Below the pieces are notes generated by a model. That model saw only the letters and a program-made list of their open reading frames with translations, was not told the origin of the DNA and searched no databases. A stretch of DNA of 64,000 nt from Polynucleobacter sp. MWH-UH35A (lineage in GTDB: Bacteria > Pseudomonadota > Gammaproteobacteria > Burkholderiales > Burkholderiaceae). Below are positions 41,265 through 51,146 of the stretch, piece after piece (position 1 is the stretch's first letter; the number at the start of each line of letters is the position of its first letter). Location of the stretch: the NCBI RefSeq assembly GCF_018687075.1, contig NZ_CP061285.1, forward strand, positions 62,001 through 126,000, read 5' to 3'. Position numbers and translations under genes: made by a program.

Positions 41265-42026
41265 ATGCTGCTGATTCCCGCAATTGATCTCAAAGACGGC
41301 CACTGCGTTCGACTCGAACAAGGTGATATGGATAAAGCCACGGTTTTTTCTGAAGATCCGGGTGCAATGGCGGCGCACTGGATAAGCAAAGGTGCGCGAC
41401 GTTTGCATTTAGTTGATCTGAATGGCGCATTTGCTGGCAAGCTCAAAAATGAATCTGCTATCAAATCGATCCTTAAAGCGGTTGGTGATGAGATCCCGGT
41501 GCAACTTGGTGGTGGTATTCGTGATCTGGAAACAATTGAACGCTTGCTGGATGACGGTATCAGCACGGTCATCATCGGAACTGCAGCAGTGAAGAATCCT
41601 GGTTTTGTACAAGATGCTTGCACAGCATTTCCAGGTCATGTCATGGTTGGTTTAGATGCCCGCGACGGTAAGGTGGCGACTGATGGCTGGAGCAAGATCA
41701 CTGGTCACGAAGTGATTGACCTTGCCAAGAAATTTGAAGACTGGGGTGTTGAAGCCATTATCTATACCGACATTGGACGCGACGGCATGCTCAAAGGTGT
41801 GAACATTGACGCGACAGTCAAGTTGGCGCAAGCAATTCGCATTCCTGTGATTGCGAGCGGCGGCCTATCCAATAACCAAGATATTGATGCGCTCTGTAAG
41901 GCAGAAGAAGAGGGTGTCATGGGTGTTATCGCTGGCCGCTCAATTTACGCTGGCGATCTTGATTTGGCGGCTGCCCAAAAATACGCTGATGAGTTGACAC
42001 TCAAATATAAAAAGAAAATTATCTAG
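41265..42026 (+). CDS. hisA: Phosphoribosylformimino-5-aminoimidazole carboxamide ribotide isomerase
   Basis: Beta-alpha barrel enzyme, Amadori rearrangement step of histidine synthesis. The 253 aa begin [20 protein letters not shown] with the catalytic Asp8, then [18 protein letters not shown], and [14 protein letters not shown] with the second catalytic Asp. The TAG stop shares one nucleotide with the GTG start of hisF. Confidence 0.97.
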   Translation: MLLIPAIDLKDGHCVRLEQGDMDKATVFSEDPGAMAAHWISKGARRLHLVDLNGAFAGKLKNESAIKSILKAVGDEIPVQLGGGIRDLETIERLLDDGISTVIIGTAAVKNPGFVQDACTAFPGHVMVGLDARDGKVATDGWSKITGHEVIDLAKKFEDWGVEAIIYTDIGRDGMLKGVNIDATVKLAQAIRIPVIASGGLSNNQDIDALCKAEEEGVMGVIAGRSIYAGDLDLAAAQKYADELTLKYKKKII

Positions 42027-42784
42027 TGTTAACCAAGCGAATTATTCCTTGCCTCGATGTCACAGCAGGGCGCGTAGTTAAGGGTGTGAACTTTGTTGGT
42101 CTGCGTGACGCAGGCGATCCCGTTGAAATTGCTAAACGGTATGACACACAAGGCGCTGACGAACTCACCTTTTTGGATATCACGGCGACCTCTGATGGGC
42201 GCGATCTGATTTTGCACATTATTGAAGATGTGGCATCACAAGTATTTATTCCCCTCACCGTTGGTGGTGGAGTGCGCGCTGTTGCTGACGTGCGTCGCTT
42301 ACTCAATGCTGGTGCAGACAAAGTGAGCATGAATTCTTCTGCGGTTGCCAATCCGGATTTGGTCTCAGATGCGGCTGCCTATTACGGCTCCCAATGCATT
42401 GTGGTGGCGATTGATGCCAAACAAACAGAGGCTGGTAATTGGGAAGTATTTACTCATGGTGGCAGAACGGCTACCGGTATGGATGTGGTTGAATGGGCCA
42501 AAGAGGTTGCTCAACGTGGCGCTGGTGAAATTCTTTTAACCAGTATGAATCGCGATGGCAGTAAAGATGGTTTTGACTTGGCACTTACTGCCGCAGTGAG
42601 TGATGCTGTTTCTGTGCCAGTGATTGCCTCTGGTGGCGTGGGTAATTTGCAGCATTTAGTTGATGGGATTACCAAAGGCCATGCAGATGCAGTATTAGCT
42701 GCAAGTATCTTTCATTATGGTGAATACACAGTAGGCCAGGCAAAAGAATATATGGCTGCCCAAAGTATTCCGGTTCGAATTTAA
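42026..42784 (+). CDS. hisF: Imidazole glycerol phosphate synthase, cyclase subunit
   Basis: Barrel enzyme using ammonia from HisH to make imidazole glycerol phosphate and AICAR. The 252 aa begin at GTG 42026 ([20 protein letters not shown]) and contain the catalytic Asp11, [23 protein letters not shown] in part, and [14 protein letters not shown] with the second catalytic Asp. One-nt overlap with hisA implies coupled translation. Confidence 0.97.
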   Translation: MLTKRIIPCLDVTAGRVVKGVNFVGLRDAGDPVEIAKRYDTQGADELTFLDITATSDGRDLILHIIEDVASQVFIPLTVGGGVRAVADVRRLLNAGADKVSMNSSAVANPDLVSDAAAYYGSQCIVVAIDAKQTEAGNWEVFTHGGRTATGMDVVEWAKEVAQRGAGEILLTSMNRDGSKDGFDLALTAAVSDAVSVPVIASGGVGNLQHLVDGITKGHADAVLAASIFHYGEYTVGQAKEYMAAQSIPVRI

Positions 42785-42836
42785 GTAACCACAGGCATTT
42801 TTAGTAAGTTCACGCTATTGCCTGTAAAGTTTAGGT

Positions 42837-43250
42837 ATGAGTGAATCCAAAACCACCTTCAGCCCCATTAAATCCCTAGAAGCCGGCTCGTGGCTCGATG
42901 CTGTCACTTGGAATGAGCAAGGCTTGGTTCCAGTTATTGCCCAAGAGGTGGGCAGTAAAGATATTTTGATGATGGCTTGGATGAATCGTGATGCTTTGCT
43001 GGAAACCTTGCGTTTAGGCGAGGCGGTTTATTGGACTCGCTCTAGACAAAAGCTTTGGCACAAAGGTGAAGAATCTGGCCATACTCAAAAAGTAAAAGAA
43101 ATCCGCTTGGATTGTGACGGCGATACTATTTTGCTTTTAGTGGATCAAAAAGATGGTATTGCTTGCCACACAGGCGAACATAGTTGTTTCTTTTTGCAGT
43201 GGGACTCTGCAAAGGCTGCTTGGGTTGATGAGTCCAAAAATAAAAAGTAA
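42837..43250 (+). CDS. hisI: Phosphoribosyl-AMP cyclohydrolase
   Basis: Zinc- and magnesium-dependent opening of the adenine ring, third step. The 137 aa show [37 protein letters not shown], the metal-binding [11 protein letters not shown] and the C-terminal CHTGEHSCF cysteines. It is a separate gene, not fused to HisE as in E. coli. Confidence 0.96.
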   Translation: MSESKTTFSPIKSLEAGSWLDAVTWNEQGLVPVIAQEVGSKDILMMAWMNRDALLETLRLGEAVYWTRSRQKLWHKGEESGHTQKVKEIRLDCDGDTILLLVDQKDGIACHTGEHSCFFLQWDSAKAAWVDESKNKK

Positions 43251-43288
43251 TGGTGAAGCCCCGCTTACAAAAGACATAAAATGATCGT

Positions 43289-43690
43289 ATGACAAGCTCA
43301 ACAAACAAATCTTCCAATCTTGACTCAGCCTTAGCCCACTTGGCTGATGTGGTGGATCAGCGTCGTGATGCGTTCAAGGCAGGTCAAGCGGATCCCAAAA
43401 CTTCTTATACCGCTTTGCTCTTTTCTAAGGGTGACGATGCGATTTTGAAGAAGATTGGCGAAGAAGCAACCGAAGCTGTAATGGCTGCCAAGGATGTGCG
43501 AAATTCTAATTTATCTCCTGATGAGCAAAAGTTGTTAGTTGGTGAAATGGCGGATTTATGGTTTCACTGCTTAATTGCTTTATCTCAATTTAATCTACGT
43601 CCAGAAGATGTGATTGCTGAGCTGGATCGCCGCTTGGGAACTTCTGGTATTGAAGAAAAGGCTGCTAGAAAAGCTGCTGGTAAGGAATAG
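43289..43690 (+). CDS. hisE: Phosphoribosyl-ATP pyrophosphatase
   Basis: Second step of histidine synthesis, of the all-alpha MazG-like fold. The 133 aa include [24 protein letters not shown] read in part, and the [15 protein letters not shown] segment. An N-terminal 10-residue extension is rich in Ser/Asn. It is the last his gene here, followed by a HIT-family gene, an order common in betaproteobacteria. Confidence 0.96.
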   Translation: MTSSTNKSSNLDSALAHLADVVDQRRDAFKAGQADPKTSYTALLFSKGDDAILKKIGEEATEAVMAAKDVRNSNLSPDEQKLLVGEMADLWFHCLIALSQFNLRPEDVIAELDRRLGTSGIEEKAARKAAGKE

Positions 43691-43725
43691 CTAATAAATA
43701 GCAGCGTAATGACTACGGAATAAAC

Positions 43726-44082
43726 ATGTCGCACGACCCCAATTGCCTGTTTTGTAAGATTTCTCAAGGTTTGATCCCTTCCCAGAAGGTCTATGAGGAT
43801 GAAGAAGTCTACGCTTTTAAAGATATCAACCCAGCGGCCCCGGTTCATTTTTTGATGATTCCTAAAAAACACATACCCATGTTGGAGTCTGCAGAAAGCG
43901 CTGATGCCCCTTTGCTGGGTAGAATGATGGAATTAGCACCCCGACTTGCCAAAGAGCAGGGTTGTCGTCCTGGCAAGGATGGCGGCTTTAGATTAATGGT
44001 GAACAATGGTGCGGATGGTGGGCAGGAGGTTTATCACTTGCATTTACATGTGATGGGCGGTCCCCGCCCCTGGAAAAAATAA
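43726..44082 (+). CDS. hinT: HIT-family purine nucleoside phosphoramidase
   Basis: Small hydrolase of the Hint branch. The 118 aa contain [19 protein letters not shown] at the N-terminus, [19 protein letters not shown], and the histidine triad in [10 protein letters not shown]. The His-x-His-x-His core and trailing GG are intact. The role in this operon is not known; its position between hisE and tatA is conserved among relatives. Confidence 0.92.
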   Translation: MSHDPNCLFCKISQGLIPSQKVYEDEEVYAFKDINPAAPVHFLMIPKKHIPMLESAESADAPLLGRMMELAPRLAKEQGCRPGKDGGFRLMVNNGADGGQEVYHLHLHVMGGPRPWKK

Positions 44083-44098
44083 TCCAAGGAGATTAAAG

Positions 44099-44320
44099 AT
44101 GGGTTCATTTAGCATTTGGCATTGGTTAATTGTGTTGGTCATTGTGATGTTGGTATTTGGTACCAAAAAGTTGCGCAACATCGGTCAAGACTTAGGTGGT
44201 GCTGTCAAGGGCTTTAAAGATGGCATGAAGTCATCCGAGGAGCCTAAAGAGCAAATTCAACAAAGTTCTGCTACAGCAGAAAAAACTGTTGATGTGCAGG
44301 CAAAAGACGTAAACAAATAA
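44099..44320 (+). CDS. tatA: Sec-independent protein translocase TatA
   Basis: Pore-forming component of the Tat export system. The 73 aa: a short periplasmic end, one membrane helix ([16 protein letters not shown]), the hinge [13 protein letters not shown], an amphipathic helix ([12 protein letters not shown]) and a charged tail. The hinge glycine and the FGTKKL pattern identify the family. AAGGAG precedes the ATG. Confidence 0.96.
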   Translation: MGSFSIWHWLIVLVIVMLVFGTKKLRNIGQDLGGAVKGFKDGMKSSEEPKEQIQQSSATAEKTVDVQAKDVNK

Positions 44321-44388
44321 ACAATAAGTAATTAATAAATCACTGAAGCGCAATAGAAGCTGATGCAGCTTAAACATGACTGAGTTAA

Positions 44389-44865
44389 ATGATTGATCTC
44401 GGAGTTTCAAAACTTGCGCTGATTGCTGTAGTTGCATTGGTAGTGGTGGGGCCAGAGCGCTTGCCAAAAGTAGCGCGCATGGCCGGTAATTTGTTTGGTC
44501 GTGCACAACGCTATATGGCCGATGTTAAGTCTGAAGTTAATCGCCAGATGGAAGTCGAGGAATTTAAAAAGTTTCGTGAAGAAACTGCTGCCACCCTGAA
44601 GGAGGTTGAAAATAGTATTGGCTCAACGGTTCAAGAGGCGGGAGCCAATTTAAGCGATCAGGCTGATATTTTCGAAACCAGTTTTGAGAAACCGCCGCTC
44701 GATGAGAAAGAAGTTTTTCAAAAAACGAAACGCCAAGGTCGCAAAAGCTGGGGTGTGCGCCGTGCTGCAAGACCAGTCTGGTTTAAGCGCTCTGCAGGCA
44801 TTCGTACTCGCGTGCAATCTGGTGCAGCCAGAATGAAGCGCTTTCACCATAGCGCTGGTAAATAA
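44389..44865 (+). CDS. tatB: Sec-independent protein translocase TatB
   Basis: Receptor component with TatC. The 158 aa start MIDLGVSKLALIAVVALVVVGPERLP, with the acidic residue before the helix and the VGPERLPKVARMAG hinge that separates TatB from TatA. The tail is longer and basic. It lies 68 nt after tatA and 11 nt before tatC. Confidence 0.95.
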   Translation: MIDLGVSKLALIAVVALVVVGPERLPKVARMAGNLFGRAQRYMADVKSEVNRQMEVEEFKKFREETAATLKEVENSIGSTVQEAGANLSDQADIFETSFEKPPLDEKEVFQKTKRQGRKSWGVRRAARPVWFKRSAGIRTRVQSGAARMKRFHHSAGK

Positions 44866-44876
44866 ATATAGTTCGC

Positions 44877-45647
44877 ATGACTGAAAACAATTCAACCGAA
44901 GACTCGGGATTACAAGAAACTTTTCTTTCCCACTTATTTGAATTACGTGATCGCGTAATTAAGGCGGCGCTCGCTATTATTGTGGTCTTTGTTTGCCTTG
45001 TTTACTGGGCGCCAGATATTTTCCATTTATTCGCACAGCCATTATTAGAGGCTCTGCCTGCTGGCGGCAAGATGATTGTGACCGATGTGACAGGCTCATT
45101 TTTTGTACCCATGAAAGTCACCATGCTTGTGGCATTTCTGATTGCATTACCGGTAGTGATGTATCAGCTCTGGGCTTTCATTGCGCCGGGCTTATATTTG
45201 CATGAAAGAAAACTCATTCTGCCTTTGGTAGTGAGTAGCTATACCTTATTCATCATTGGTATGGCATTCGCTTACTTCTTAGTCTTCCCAACAGTATTTA
45301 AATTCATGGCTAGCTATAACGCGCCCCTAGGCGCGGAGATGTCGACTGACATCGATAACTATTTAAGTTTTGCTATGACAACCTTCTTGGCATTTGGTAT
45401 CACCTTTGAGGTGCCAGTTGTTGTGGTTGTATTGGTGCGTATGGGTATGGTGCCCCTGGCTAAGCTTAAAGAAATTCGTCCTTATGTCATTGTGGGTGCT
45501 TTTGTGATCTCGGCAATTGTGACGCCGCCAGATGTGCTCTCACAATTATTACTAGCAGTGCCTATGACCTTGCTTTATGAATTGGGCCTGCTCATTTCAC
45601 GCTTTTACGTGCCCAAACCATCTGAGGATGAATCAGCAGCCAGTTAA
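44877..45647 (+). CDS. tatC: Sec-independent protein translocase TatC
   Basis: Six-span membrane protein that recognises the twin-arginine signal. The 256 aa show LQETFLSHLFELRDRVIKA with the conserved glutamate, FFVPMKVTMLVAFLIALPVVMYQLW in pieces, AFGITFEVPVVVVVLVRMG, and VGAFVISAIVTPPDVLSQLLLAVPM in pieces. Rieske protein PetA, encoded about 10 kb away, carries a twin-arginine N-terminus and is a likely substrate. Confidence 0.96.
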   Translation: MTENNSTEDSGLQETFLSHLFELRDRVIKAALAIIVVFVCLVYWAPDIFHLFAQPLLEALPAGGKMIVTDVTGSFFVPMKVTMLVAFLIALPVVMYQLWAFIAPGLYLHERKLILPLVVSSYTLFIIGMAFAYFLVFPTVFKFMASYNAPLGAEMSTDIDNYLSFAMTTFLAFGITFEVPVVVVVLVRMGMVPLAKLKEIRPYVIVGAFVISAIVTPPDVLSQLLLAVPMTLLYELGLLISRFYVPKPSEDESAAS

Positions 45648-45665
45648 TTGGCAGTCGGCGGTCGA

Positions 45666-47129
45666 TTAATCGATCTCTACGTTTACTTGATTCTTAGAAA
45701 AAGTACTCGTTAACCAATTGGTGACCCGATCAAAGCGATAGCGTCTTTGGCGTAAATTGCCTTCTAGATCTATTTCGGAGCCGGCAAAGGCCTTACCTGC
45801 CGCCAAAAGAGCGCGACGCTGTTGAATCGTCTCAATCTGAATCAACCGCGGCAAAATCTTTGGTAGCTCCCATCGTATATCAACCACTACACAATGCTCA
45901 TGCTGGAGTTGTCCCACTTCGCACAACAATAATTCTGCTTTACTGAAGTTAAATTGATTAGCAATGATGATGCGGTGACAAAGCAAGAGCCAATCTTCGT
46001 CTAGTTTATGTTCGGCATGGTGATTAAGTGCCTCTTCAGCATACCCAGCCAATTCAAACCATTCATTCGATTTGGGATTGGGGCAACTTTCTAAAATCTT
46101 GCTTAATAATTCTTTTGCTTCTGGGACGCCTTGCTGGTGTGCTTGCCATACCCAGTAGGAGGCTTGTAATCCACGCACCTTTTCTTCGCTTTTTTCGCGC
46201 TTGCGCCAAAGATTGGCGCCTTTACGTAGTTGCGCTTGTGCATGACCAAGATCGGCGGCACGATCAATACAACGATCACTCTCTGCAGCGTTGTATCCAG
46301 AAAATTGTGGGCGACGATAAATTTCACCAAGAGCGTACCAAGCATCTCGATCACCATCTTTGGCGGCAAGCTCTAACCAGTGCGCTGCCTTTTTAAGCGA
46401 GGCATTAGATTTTGTTTCGGCTACCTCAACTCGCTCATCGAGTTGTGCAAGTCGCAAGCCCAAAGTGAGTTTTGCAATCGTTAAACCAAGCTCTGCAGCT
46501 TGAGTAAGAGCATCTTCATTTTGCTCATCAAGCCAAACTTTCCACAATGAGGATAGGGCTTCATTTTTAGGTTGTAGCTTGATCAGCAATTCTTTTGCGT
46601 TACTGGTAAAAGAAGAATCGCTTTCTGCAAGCTCATGCAAATATTGCTTAGCGATCTTTTGAATGCTTGAAAAATCCAAGGAAGCGATTTTTTCCGGCAA
46701 TGAAGATGACGGTTTCTTTTTAAGCCAATCAACCAGTTGGTTTTGAATATCTTGATTTACGGGGTTAATTAGTAAGTTAATAAGTTGCCATTTGGCAGCA
46801 AGGTTGGTTGTAGAGCCATCGGCAGATTCGGCTAGCTTCCAAAAAGAACTCCAACCAAACTCAAAAGCAGGTGAATTGAAGGTTTCGGCCAGTGGAATAT
46901 CGGCAACCTGGCTTAACAAATCAAAAATTTCAGCGCTGGTTGAGCTTTGGTTCTCAAGTAATTGATTTGTAATGGAAAAATATGATTTTTCGAGCCAGAT
47001 CAGGGCATTGGCTGGCTGAATGGGTGTTTTAAAAGCGCCCGTAAGGTACGCAGAAGCCAGCTTTTGTTGCGCAGAAACGTCACCCAATCGGGCTGAACTC
47101 AGGATTTTTAAGAATTCGCGGCTTGCCAT
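45666..47129 (-). CDS. Sel1-like repeat protein of unknown function
   Basis: With ATG 47129 (MASREFLKILSSARLGDV) the protein is 487 aa; the frame is open to 47225 but the extra residues have no conserved features, and no candidate has a clear Shine-Dalgarno. Sel1-type helical repeats are visible near the N-terminus (AQQKLASAYLTGAF) and in the middle (AAHWLELAAKDGDRDAWYAL, CIDRAADLGHAQAQLRKG). No signal peptide is evident, so it is probably cytoplasmic. A Leu-rich middle and a charged C-terminus (LEGNLRQRRYRFDRV) are not matched to a domain I know. It converges with tatC and diverges from the porin gene. Sel1 proteins act as scaffolds; the partner here is unknown. Confidence 0.75.
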   Translation of the reverse strand: MASREFLKILSSARLGDVSAQQKLASAYLTGAFKTPIQPANALIWLEKSYFSITNQLLENQSSTSAEIFDLLSQVADIPLAETFNSPAFEFGWSSFWKLAESADGSTTNLAAKWQLINLLINPVNQDIQNQLVDWLKKKPSSSLPEKIASLDFSSIQKIAKQYLHELAESDSSFTSNAKELLIKLQPKNEALSSLWKVWLDEQNEDALTQAAELGLTIAKLTLGLRLAQLDERVEVAETKSNASLKKAAHWLELAAKDGDRDAWYALGEIYRRPQFSGYNAAESDRCIDRAADLGHAQAQLRKGANLWRKREKSEEKVRGLQASYWVWQAHQQGVPEAKELLSKILESCPNPKSNEWFELAGYAEEALNHHAEHKLDEDWLLLCHRIIIANQFNFSKAELLLCEVGQLQHEHCVVVDIRWELPKILPRLIQIETIQQRRALLAAGKAFAGSEIDLEGNLRQRRYRFDRVTNWLTSTFSKNQVNVEID

Positions 47130-47337
47130 ATGACAATTTTGGCATCTAGGAGTCATAAAAGACAGAAAACAAAGGTCTTGTTGCCGAGATACAACGAAGA
47201 AAGCCAAAAAACTACCTTTTGACAAGCAAAAAGAGCTCCTAAATACCCTGACCCTCAGTCTGGTGAGGCAAAAGAAGCAAAATTCACAGGTCCCAGTTTT
47301 ATTTGGGCATTACTTTTAATTTTTGGAGATTTAAAGA

Positions 47338-48606
47338 ATGAAAAAATCGCTATTAGCAGTTGCAGCTATCGGTGCATTTGCATCTGCTGCTCAAGCTCAG
47401 TCCAGCGTAACCGTTTACGGTATCTTGGACGTTGGTTACATCGGTGGTAATAACCGTTTGAGTTCATCAAGTATTGCTGCAAACGGTGGACAACTCAAGT
47501 CAACAATCAACAAATTTGGTGACTCAGCAGAATCTACTTCACGTTTGGGTTTCAAAGGTACTGAAGACTTAGGTGCAGGCACTTCTGCTTTCTTTACACT
47601 TGAGTTCGAACTCTATCCAACAGACTCTACCGTTTCTGGTAACACCAATGGCGGTTTAAAAAATCGCCAATCTTTTGTTGGTTTGAAGAAAAATGGCCTT
47701 GGTCAAACAGCTGTTGGTACTCAATACACGCCAGTATTTAATGCTGGTACAGCTACAAACCCTAACGGTCAAAACAACATGATCGGCGATTTGGTTTACG
47801 CTGGCGCTCCTGCTGTTGGCACAACTGATAATGCTGGCTTAACAAGCTTCTCACAAACAAACCGTACATCAAATACATTGACATTCCAAACTGAAAAGTT
47901 TGCAGGTTTTTCTGGTAACTTGATGTATACATTGAACCAAAAGAATGTTTCATCGCAAGTTGGTTCAACTAATGGTCAAATCACTTCTGGTGGAAACACT
48001 AATGCAACTGGCTGGGGCTTAGGTGCTGACTTCACATACAACAAGTTTTATGTAACTGCAGCATACCAAGCGTTGAAGCAATTGACCTCTGCAAGCAACT
48101 ACAGCACTGCTAACGCTCCTACAGCTTTTGGAGTTTGGGGAAGTGCTCAACCTGCTCCTGGTGTTGCAACTCCTACAGCAGGCATCAATAGTGTGGCATC
48201 TGCAATTGCTGTTGATGTTCAAGATAACCAATTCTTGGCTGGTACAACATATGACTTCGGCATCTTGAAGGCATATGCTCAATACATTAGCCGTAAAGCA
48301 ACTTCAACTGCCAGCTCTAACTACTATGTTAAGCGTTCTGCAGAACAGATTGGTGTACGTAGCTACATCACCCCAACAATCGAAGCTTGGGCTTCTGGTA
48401 GCTTGGGTCGTTACACTGCATACGGTGTAAATCAGCCTACAATTAACATGAATGCATGGCAGTTGGGTTCTAACTACTACCTCAGCAAGCGTACAAACTT
48501 GTATGCTATCTATGGTCAGCAGCTTAACTCTAACGGCGCTGCTGCTGGTGTTACAACTAGCTCAGGCGCAAGCAACTATGCAGTTGGCGTACGTCACACT
48601 TTCTAA
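47338..48606 (+). CDS. Outer-membrane porin (Gram-negative porin family)
   Basis: General diffusion porin. The 422 aa begin MKKSLLAVAAIGAFASAAQA with cleavage before QSSVTVYGILDVGY, the typical betaproteobacterial first strand. The pattern of alternating hydrophobic strands and turns continues to the terminal aromatic residue (YAVGVRHTF), the BAM signal. SRLGFKGTEDLGAGTSAFF is a family hallmark. GGAG precedes the ATG by 9 nt. Codons look uniform and the terminator is strong, which suggests high expression. Selectivity cannot be told from sequence. Confidence 0.93.
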   Translation: MKKSLLAVAAIGAFASAAQAQSSVTVYGILDVGYIGGNNRLSSSSIAANGGQLKSTINKFGDSAESTSRLGFKGTEDLGAGTSAFFTLEFELYPTDSTVSGNTNGGLKNRQSFVGLKKNGLGQTAVGTQYTPVFNAGTATNPNGQNNMIGDLVYAGAPAVGTTDNAGLTSFSQTNRTSNTLTFQTEKFAGFSGNLMYTLNQKNVSSQVGSTNGQITSGGNTNATGWGLGADFTYNKFYVTAAYQALKQLTSASNYSTANAPTAFGVWGSAQPAPGVATPTAGINSVASAIAVDVQDNQFLAGTTYDFGILKAYAQYISRKATSTASSNYYVKRSAEQIGVRSYITPTIEAWASGSLGRYTAYGVNQPTINMNAWQLGSNYYLSKRTNLYAIYGQQLNSNGAAAGVTTSSGASNYAVGVRHTF

Positions 48607-48651
48607 TTTAACGCTAGCGTAAGCTAGCTTGAATTAGTTTAGTATTAAATT

Positions 48652-48681
48652 AACCCACTGTGGAAACACAGTGGGTTTTTT
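48652..48681 (+). terminator. Strong intrinsic terminator after the porin
   Basis: An 11-bp perfect stem, AACCCACTGTG (48652-48662) with CACAGTGGGTT (48667-48677), is closed by a GAAA tetraloop and merges into a T tract (48676-48681). It lies 45 nt after the porin stop. Confidence 0.96.
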
Positions 48682-48760
48682 CTTTTAGGTTCAATTGATC
48701 GTAGAATGTATCAAGCCCACCTATATGATTGGTTGTATGACCATGATTGGAGACTTCTAG

Positions 48761-49663
48761 ATGAATTTCAAAAACTTTCCTACGTTTGTTATTGGTGTGT
48801 GTCTTTCCCAACTTGTTGTTGCAGGCTCACCGACATTGGACAAGATTAAATCCTCATCTACCGTAACGATGGGGGTGCGTGAGTCCTCTATTCCCATGTC
48901 CTATACAACGGGCGATAGCCGCTTTGATGGTTATCACGTTGAAATTTGCCGCATGATTTTGGGTGATATTAAAGATCGATTGAAGCTTGACACACTTCGT
49001 ATTAATTACCAACCTGTTACCTCGCAAAATCGCGTGTCTTTAGTGCAAAACGGTACTGTGGATATTGAGTGCGGGACAACCACCAATAATCTTGCGCGCT
49101 CAAAAGACGTGGCATTTGCCAACACCCTTTACGTTGAACAGGTCCGGATTGCGGTGAAAGCAAATTCTGGTATTAACTCTATTAGTCAACTGGCAGGCAA
49201 GAAAGTGGCAACTACCACTGGTACCACTTCAGTGCAGTTATTGCGTAAACATGAAAAAGCGAATGGCGTTAATTTTGATGAGGTATTTGGTAAAGATCAC
49301 GCTGATAGTTTCCTATTACTAGAGTCTGGCCGGGCAGATGCCTTTGTCATGGACGGCTCTATTTTGGCCGGCAATATTGCGAACTCTAAGAATCCAAAAG
49401 ACTATAAGATTGTTGGAGAGGTTTTGAGTACTGAACCTATTGCGATTATGGTTCGTAAAGACGATCCAGAATTCAAGGCTGCTGTGAATGAGGCGATTGC
49501 CAAGATTGTGAAGAACGGCAATATGCCAAAACTTTGGAATAAGTGGTTTTTGTCGCCTATTCCGCCAAAAAATATTGTTGTCGGTCTTGAGTTATCTCCG
49601 GCCACCAAAAATGCTTGGGCTAACCTAAACGATAAGCCTGCGGAAGATTATCAAAAGAAATAA
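48761..49663 (+). CDS. gltI: Glutamate/aspartate-type ABC transporter substrate-binding protein
   Basis: Periplasmic binding protein of the polar amino-acid family. The 300 aa have an N-terminal signal (FVIGVCLSQLVVAGSPTLD), then SSTVTMGVRESSIPMSY, the YHVEICRMIL segment, and NGTVDIECGTTTNNLARSKDVAF in part, the region that in GltI contacts the amino acid. The length and these motifs best fit glutamate/aspartate binding, but specificity is not proved. The TAA overlaps the next ATG by one base. Confidence 0.88.
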   Translation: MNFKNFPTFVIGVCLSQLVVAGSPTLDKIKSSSTVTMGVRESSIPMSYTTGDSRFDGYHVEICRMILGDIKDRLKLDTLRINYQPVTSQNRVSLVQNGTVDIECGTTTNNLARSKDVAFANTLYVEQVRIAVKANSGINSISQLAGKKVATTTGTTSVQLLRKHEKANGVNFDEVFGKDHADSFLLLESGRADAFVMDGSILAGNIANSKNPKDYKIVGEVLSTEPIAIMVRKDDPEFKAAVNEAIAKIVKNGNMPKLWNKWFLSPIPPKNIVVGLELSPATKNAWANLNDKPAEDYQKK

Positions 49664-50451
49664 TGGCACTTGATCTTGGAGTTTTTTGTAAAAGCACTCT
49701 AGATGGTGAGGTGGTTGAGCATTGTTTTTCGGCTGTATTTGGCTTGAGTCAAAACGCCGATCCAAGTTATTTGGATTGGTTGATGAAAGCATGGGGCTGG
49801 ACCCTGGCTGTTGCGGGCTTAAGTCTAACAATTGCACTGATTCTGGGTGCGGTGATGGGAACCTTGCGGACATTGCCAGAAGAGCGCGCTCTAAATCGCT
49901 GGCTTGTGCGTTTTTCTACTGCCTGGGTTGAGTTGTTTAGAAACATTCCGATTCTGGTTCAGGTCTTTCTTTGGTATCACGTTATTCCTGCATTTGTTCT
50001 GCCTTTGAAAGCGCTTCCCTCGTACTGGTTGGTGAGCATCGCTTTGGGATTTTTTACCTCTGCACGTATTGCTGAGCAGGTGAGGGCAGGGATTCAGGCA
50101 TTGCCCAGTGGGCAGAAAATGGCAGCAACTGCACTGGGGTTGACTACATATCAAAGTTATCGCTATGTCATCTTACCGATGGCTTTGCGCATTGTGATGC
50201 CACCGCTAACTTCAGAGAGTATGAATCTGATCAAGAACTCCTCCGTTGCTTTTGCAGTTTCAGTTCCTGAACTTACATTATTTGCAATGCAGGCTCAGGA
50301 GGAAACTTCACATGGGGTTGAGATTTATTTGGCGGTGACATTGCTGTATGCCTTTTCAGCGTTTGCAGTGAATCGTGCGATGACAATGATCGAAAAAAGA
50401 ATTCGCATCCTAGGGTTTAATGTTGCATCCAACAATGCGGCGGTGCACTAA
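49663..50451 (+). CDS. gltJ: Amino-acid ABC transporter permease, GltJ type
   Basis: Inner-membrane permease of the HisMQ family. The 262 aa have a GltJ-like long N-terminal loop before the first span, FRNIPILVQVFLWYHVIP, and the EAA-type coupling loop RAGIQALPSGQKMAATALGLT. Translation is coupled at both ends by 1-nt overlaps (TAATG). Confidence 0.9.
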   Translation: MALDLGVFCKSTLDGEVVEHCFSAVFGLSQNADPSYLDWLMKAWGWTLAVAGLSLTIALILGAVMGTLRTLPEERALNRWLVRFSTAWVELFRNIPILVQVFLWYHVIPAFVLPLKALPSYWLVSIALGFFTSARIAEQVRAGIQALPSGQKMAATALGLTTYQSYRYVILPMALRIVMPPLTSESMNLIKNSSVAFAVSVPELTLFAMQAQEETSHGVEIYLAVTLLYAFSAFAVNRAMTMIEKRIRILGFNVASNNAAVH

Positions 50452-51119
50452 TGCTTACTTTGGATCTTAGTTTTTATAACTGGGAGCTTTTCACCAATTA
50501 TATTTTGAAGGGCTTGCTCTTTAGTCTGCAGTTAACGGTAGTAGCTACTATCGGTGGGATTGTCTTTGGAACATTCTTGGCTCTGATGCGTCTTTCTGGC
50601 AGATCTTCCTTGGCATATCCAGCTACTTTTTATATCAACACTATGCGTTCTATTCCCTTAGTGATGGTAATTTTGTGGTTCTTCTTGCTAATTCCGATGT
50701 TGATTGGGCGCCCTATAGGGGCGAACCTTTCAGCAACCATTACTTTTATTGCTTTTGAGGCCGCCTTCTTTGCTGAGATTGTGCGCGCAGGAATTCAGTC
50801 GGTACCAAGAGGTCAAGTATTTGCCGCAGAAGCCTTAGGAATGACCTATAGTCAAAACATGCGTTTTATTGTTTTGCCGCAGGCCTTTAGAAATATGATT
50901 CCAGTCTTTATGACGCAAACGATTGTTTTGTTTCAGGATACTTCATTGGTTTATGCAATCGGCGCATATGACTTACTCAAAGGCTTTGAGATTGCAGGGA
51001 AAAATTTTGGACGCCCCATAGAGACCTATATCTTGGCGGCATTTACGTACTTCATAATTTGTTTCTCTCTATCTAAAGAGGTGCGCAAAATTCATGAAAA
51101 AGTTGCGATTATTCATTAA
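50451..51119 (+). CDS. gltK: Amino-acid ABC transporter permease, GltK type
   Basis: Second permease of the importer. The 222 aa have about five membrane segments, TMRSIPLVMVILWFFLLIP, and the coupling loop VRAGIQSVPRGQVFAAEALGMTYSQ in pieces. Starts at ATG 50451, overlapping the gltJ stop by 1 nt. It pairs with GltJ to form the heterodimeric channel. Confidence 0.9.
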   Translation: MLTLDLSFYNWELFTNYILKGLLFSLQLTVVATIGGIVFGTFLALMRLSGRSSLAYPATFYINTMRSIPLVMVILWFFLLIPMLIGRPIGANLSATITFIAFEAAFFAEIVRAGIQSVPRGQVFAAEALGMTYSQNMRFIVLPQAFRNMIPVFMTQTIVLFQDTSLVYAIGAYDLLKGFEIAGKNFGRPIETYILAAFTYFIICFSLSKEVRKIHEKVAIIH

Positions 51120-51146
51120 CTATTTATTGTGAATTGAAAAACCTAG

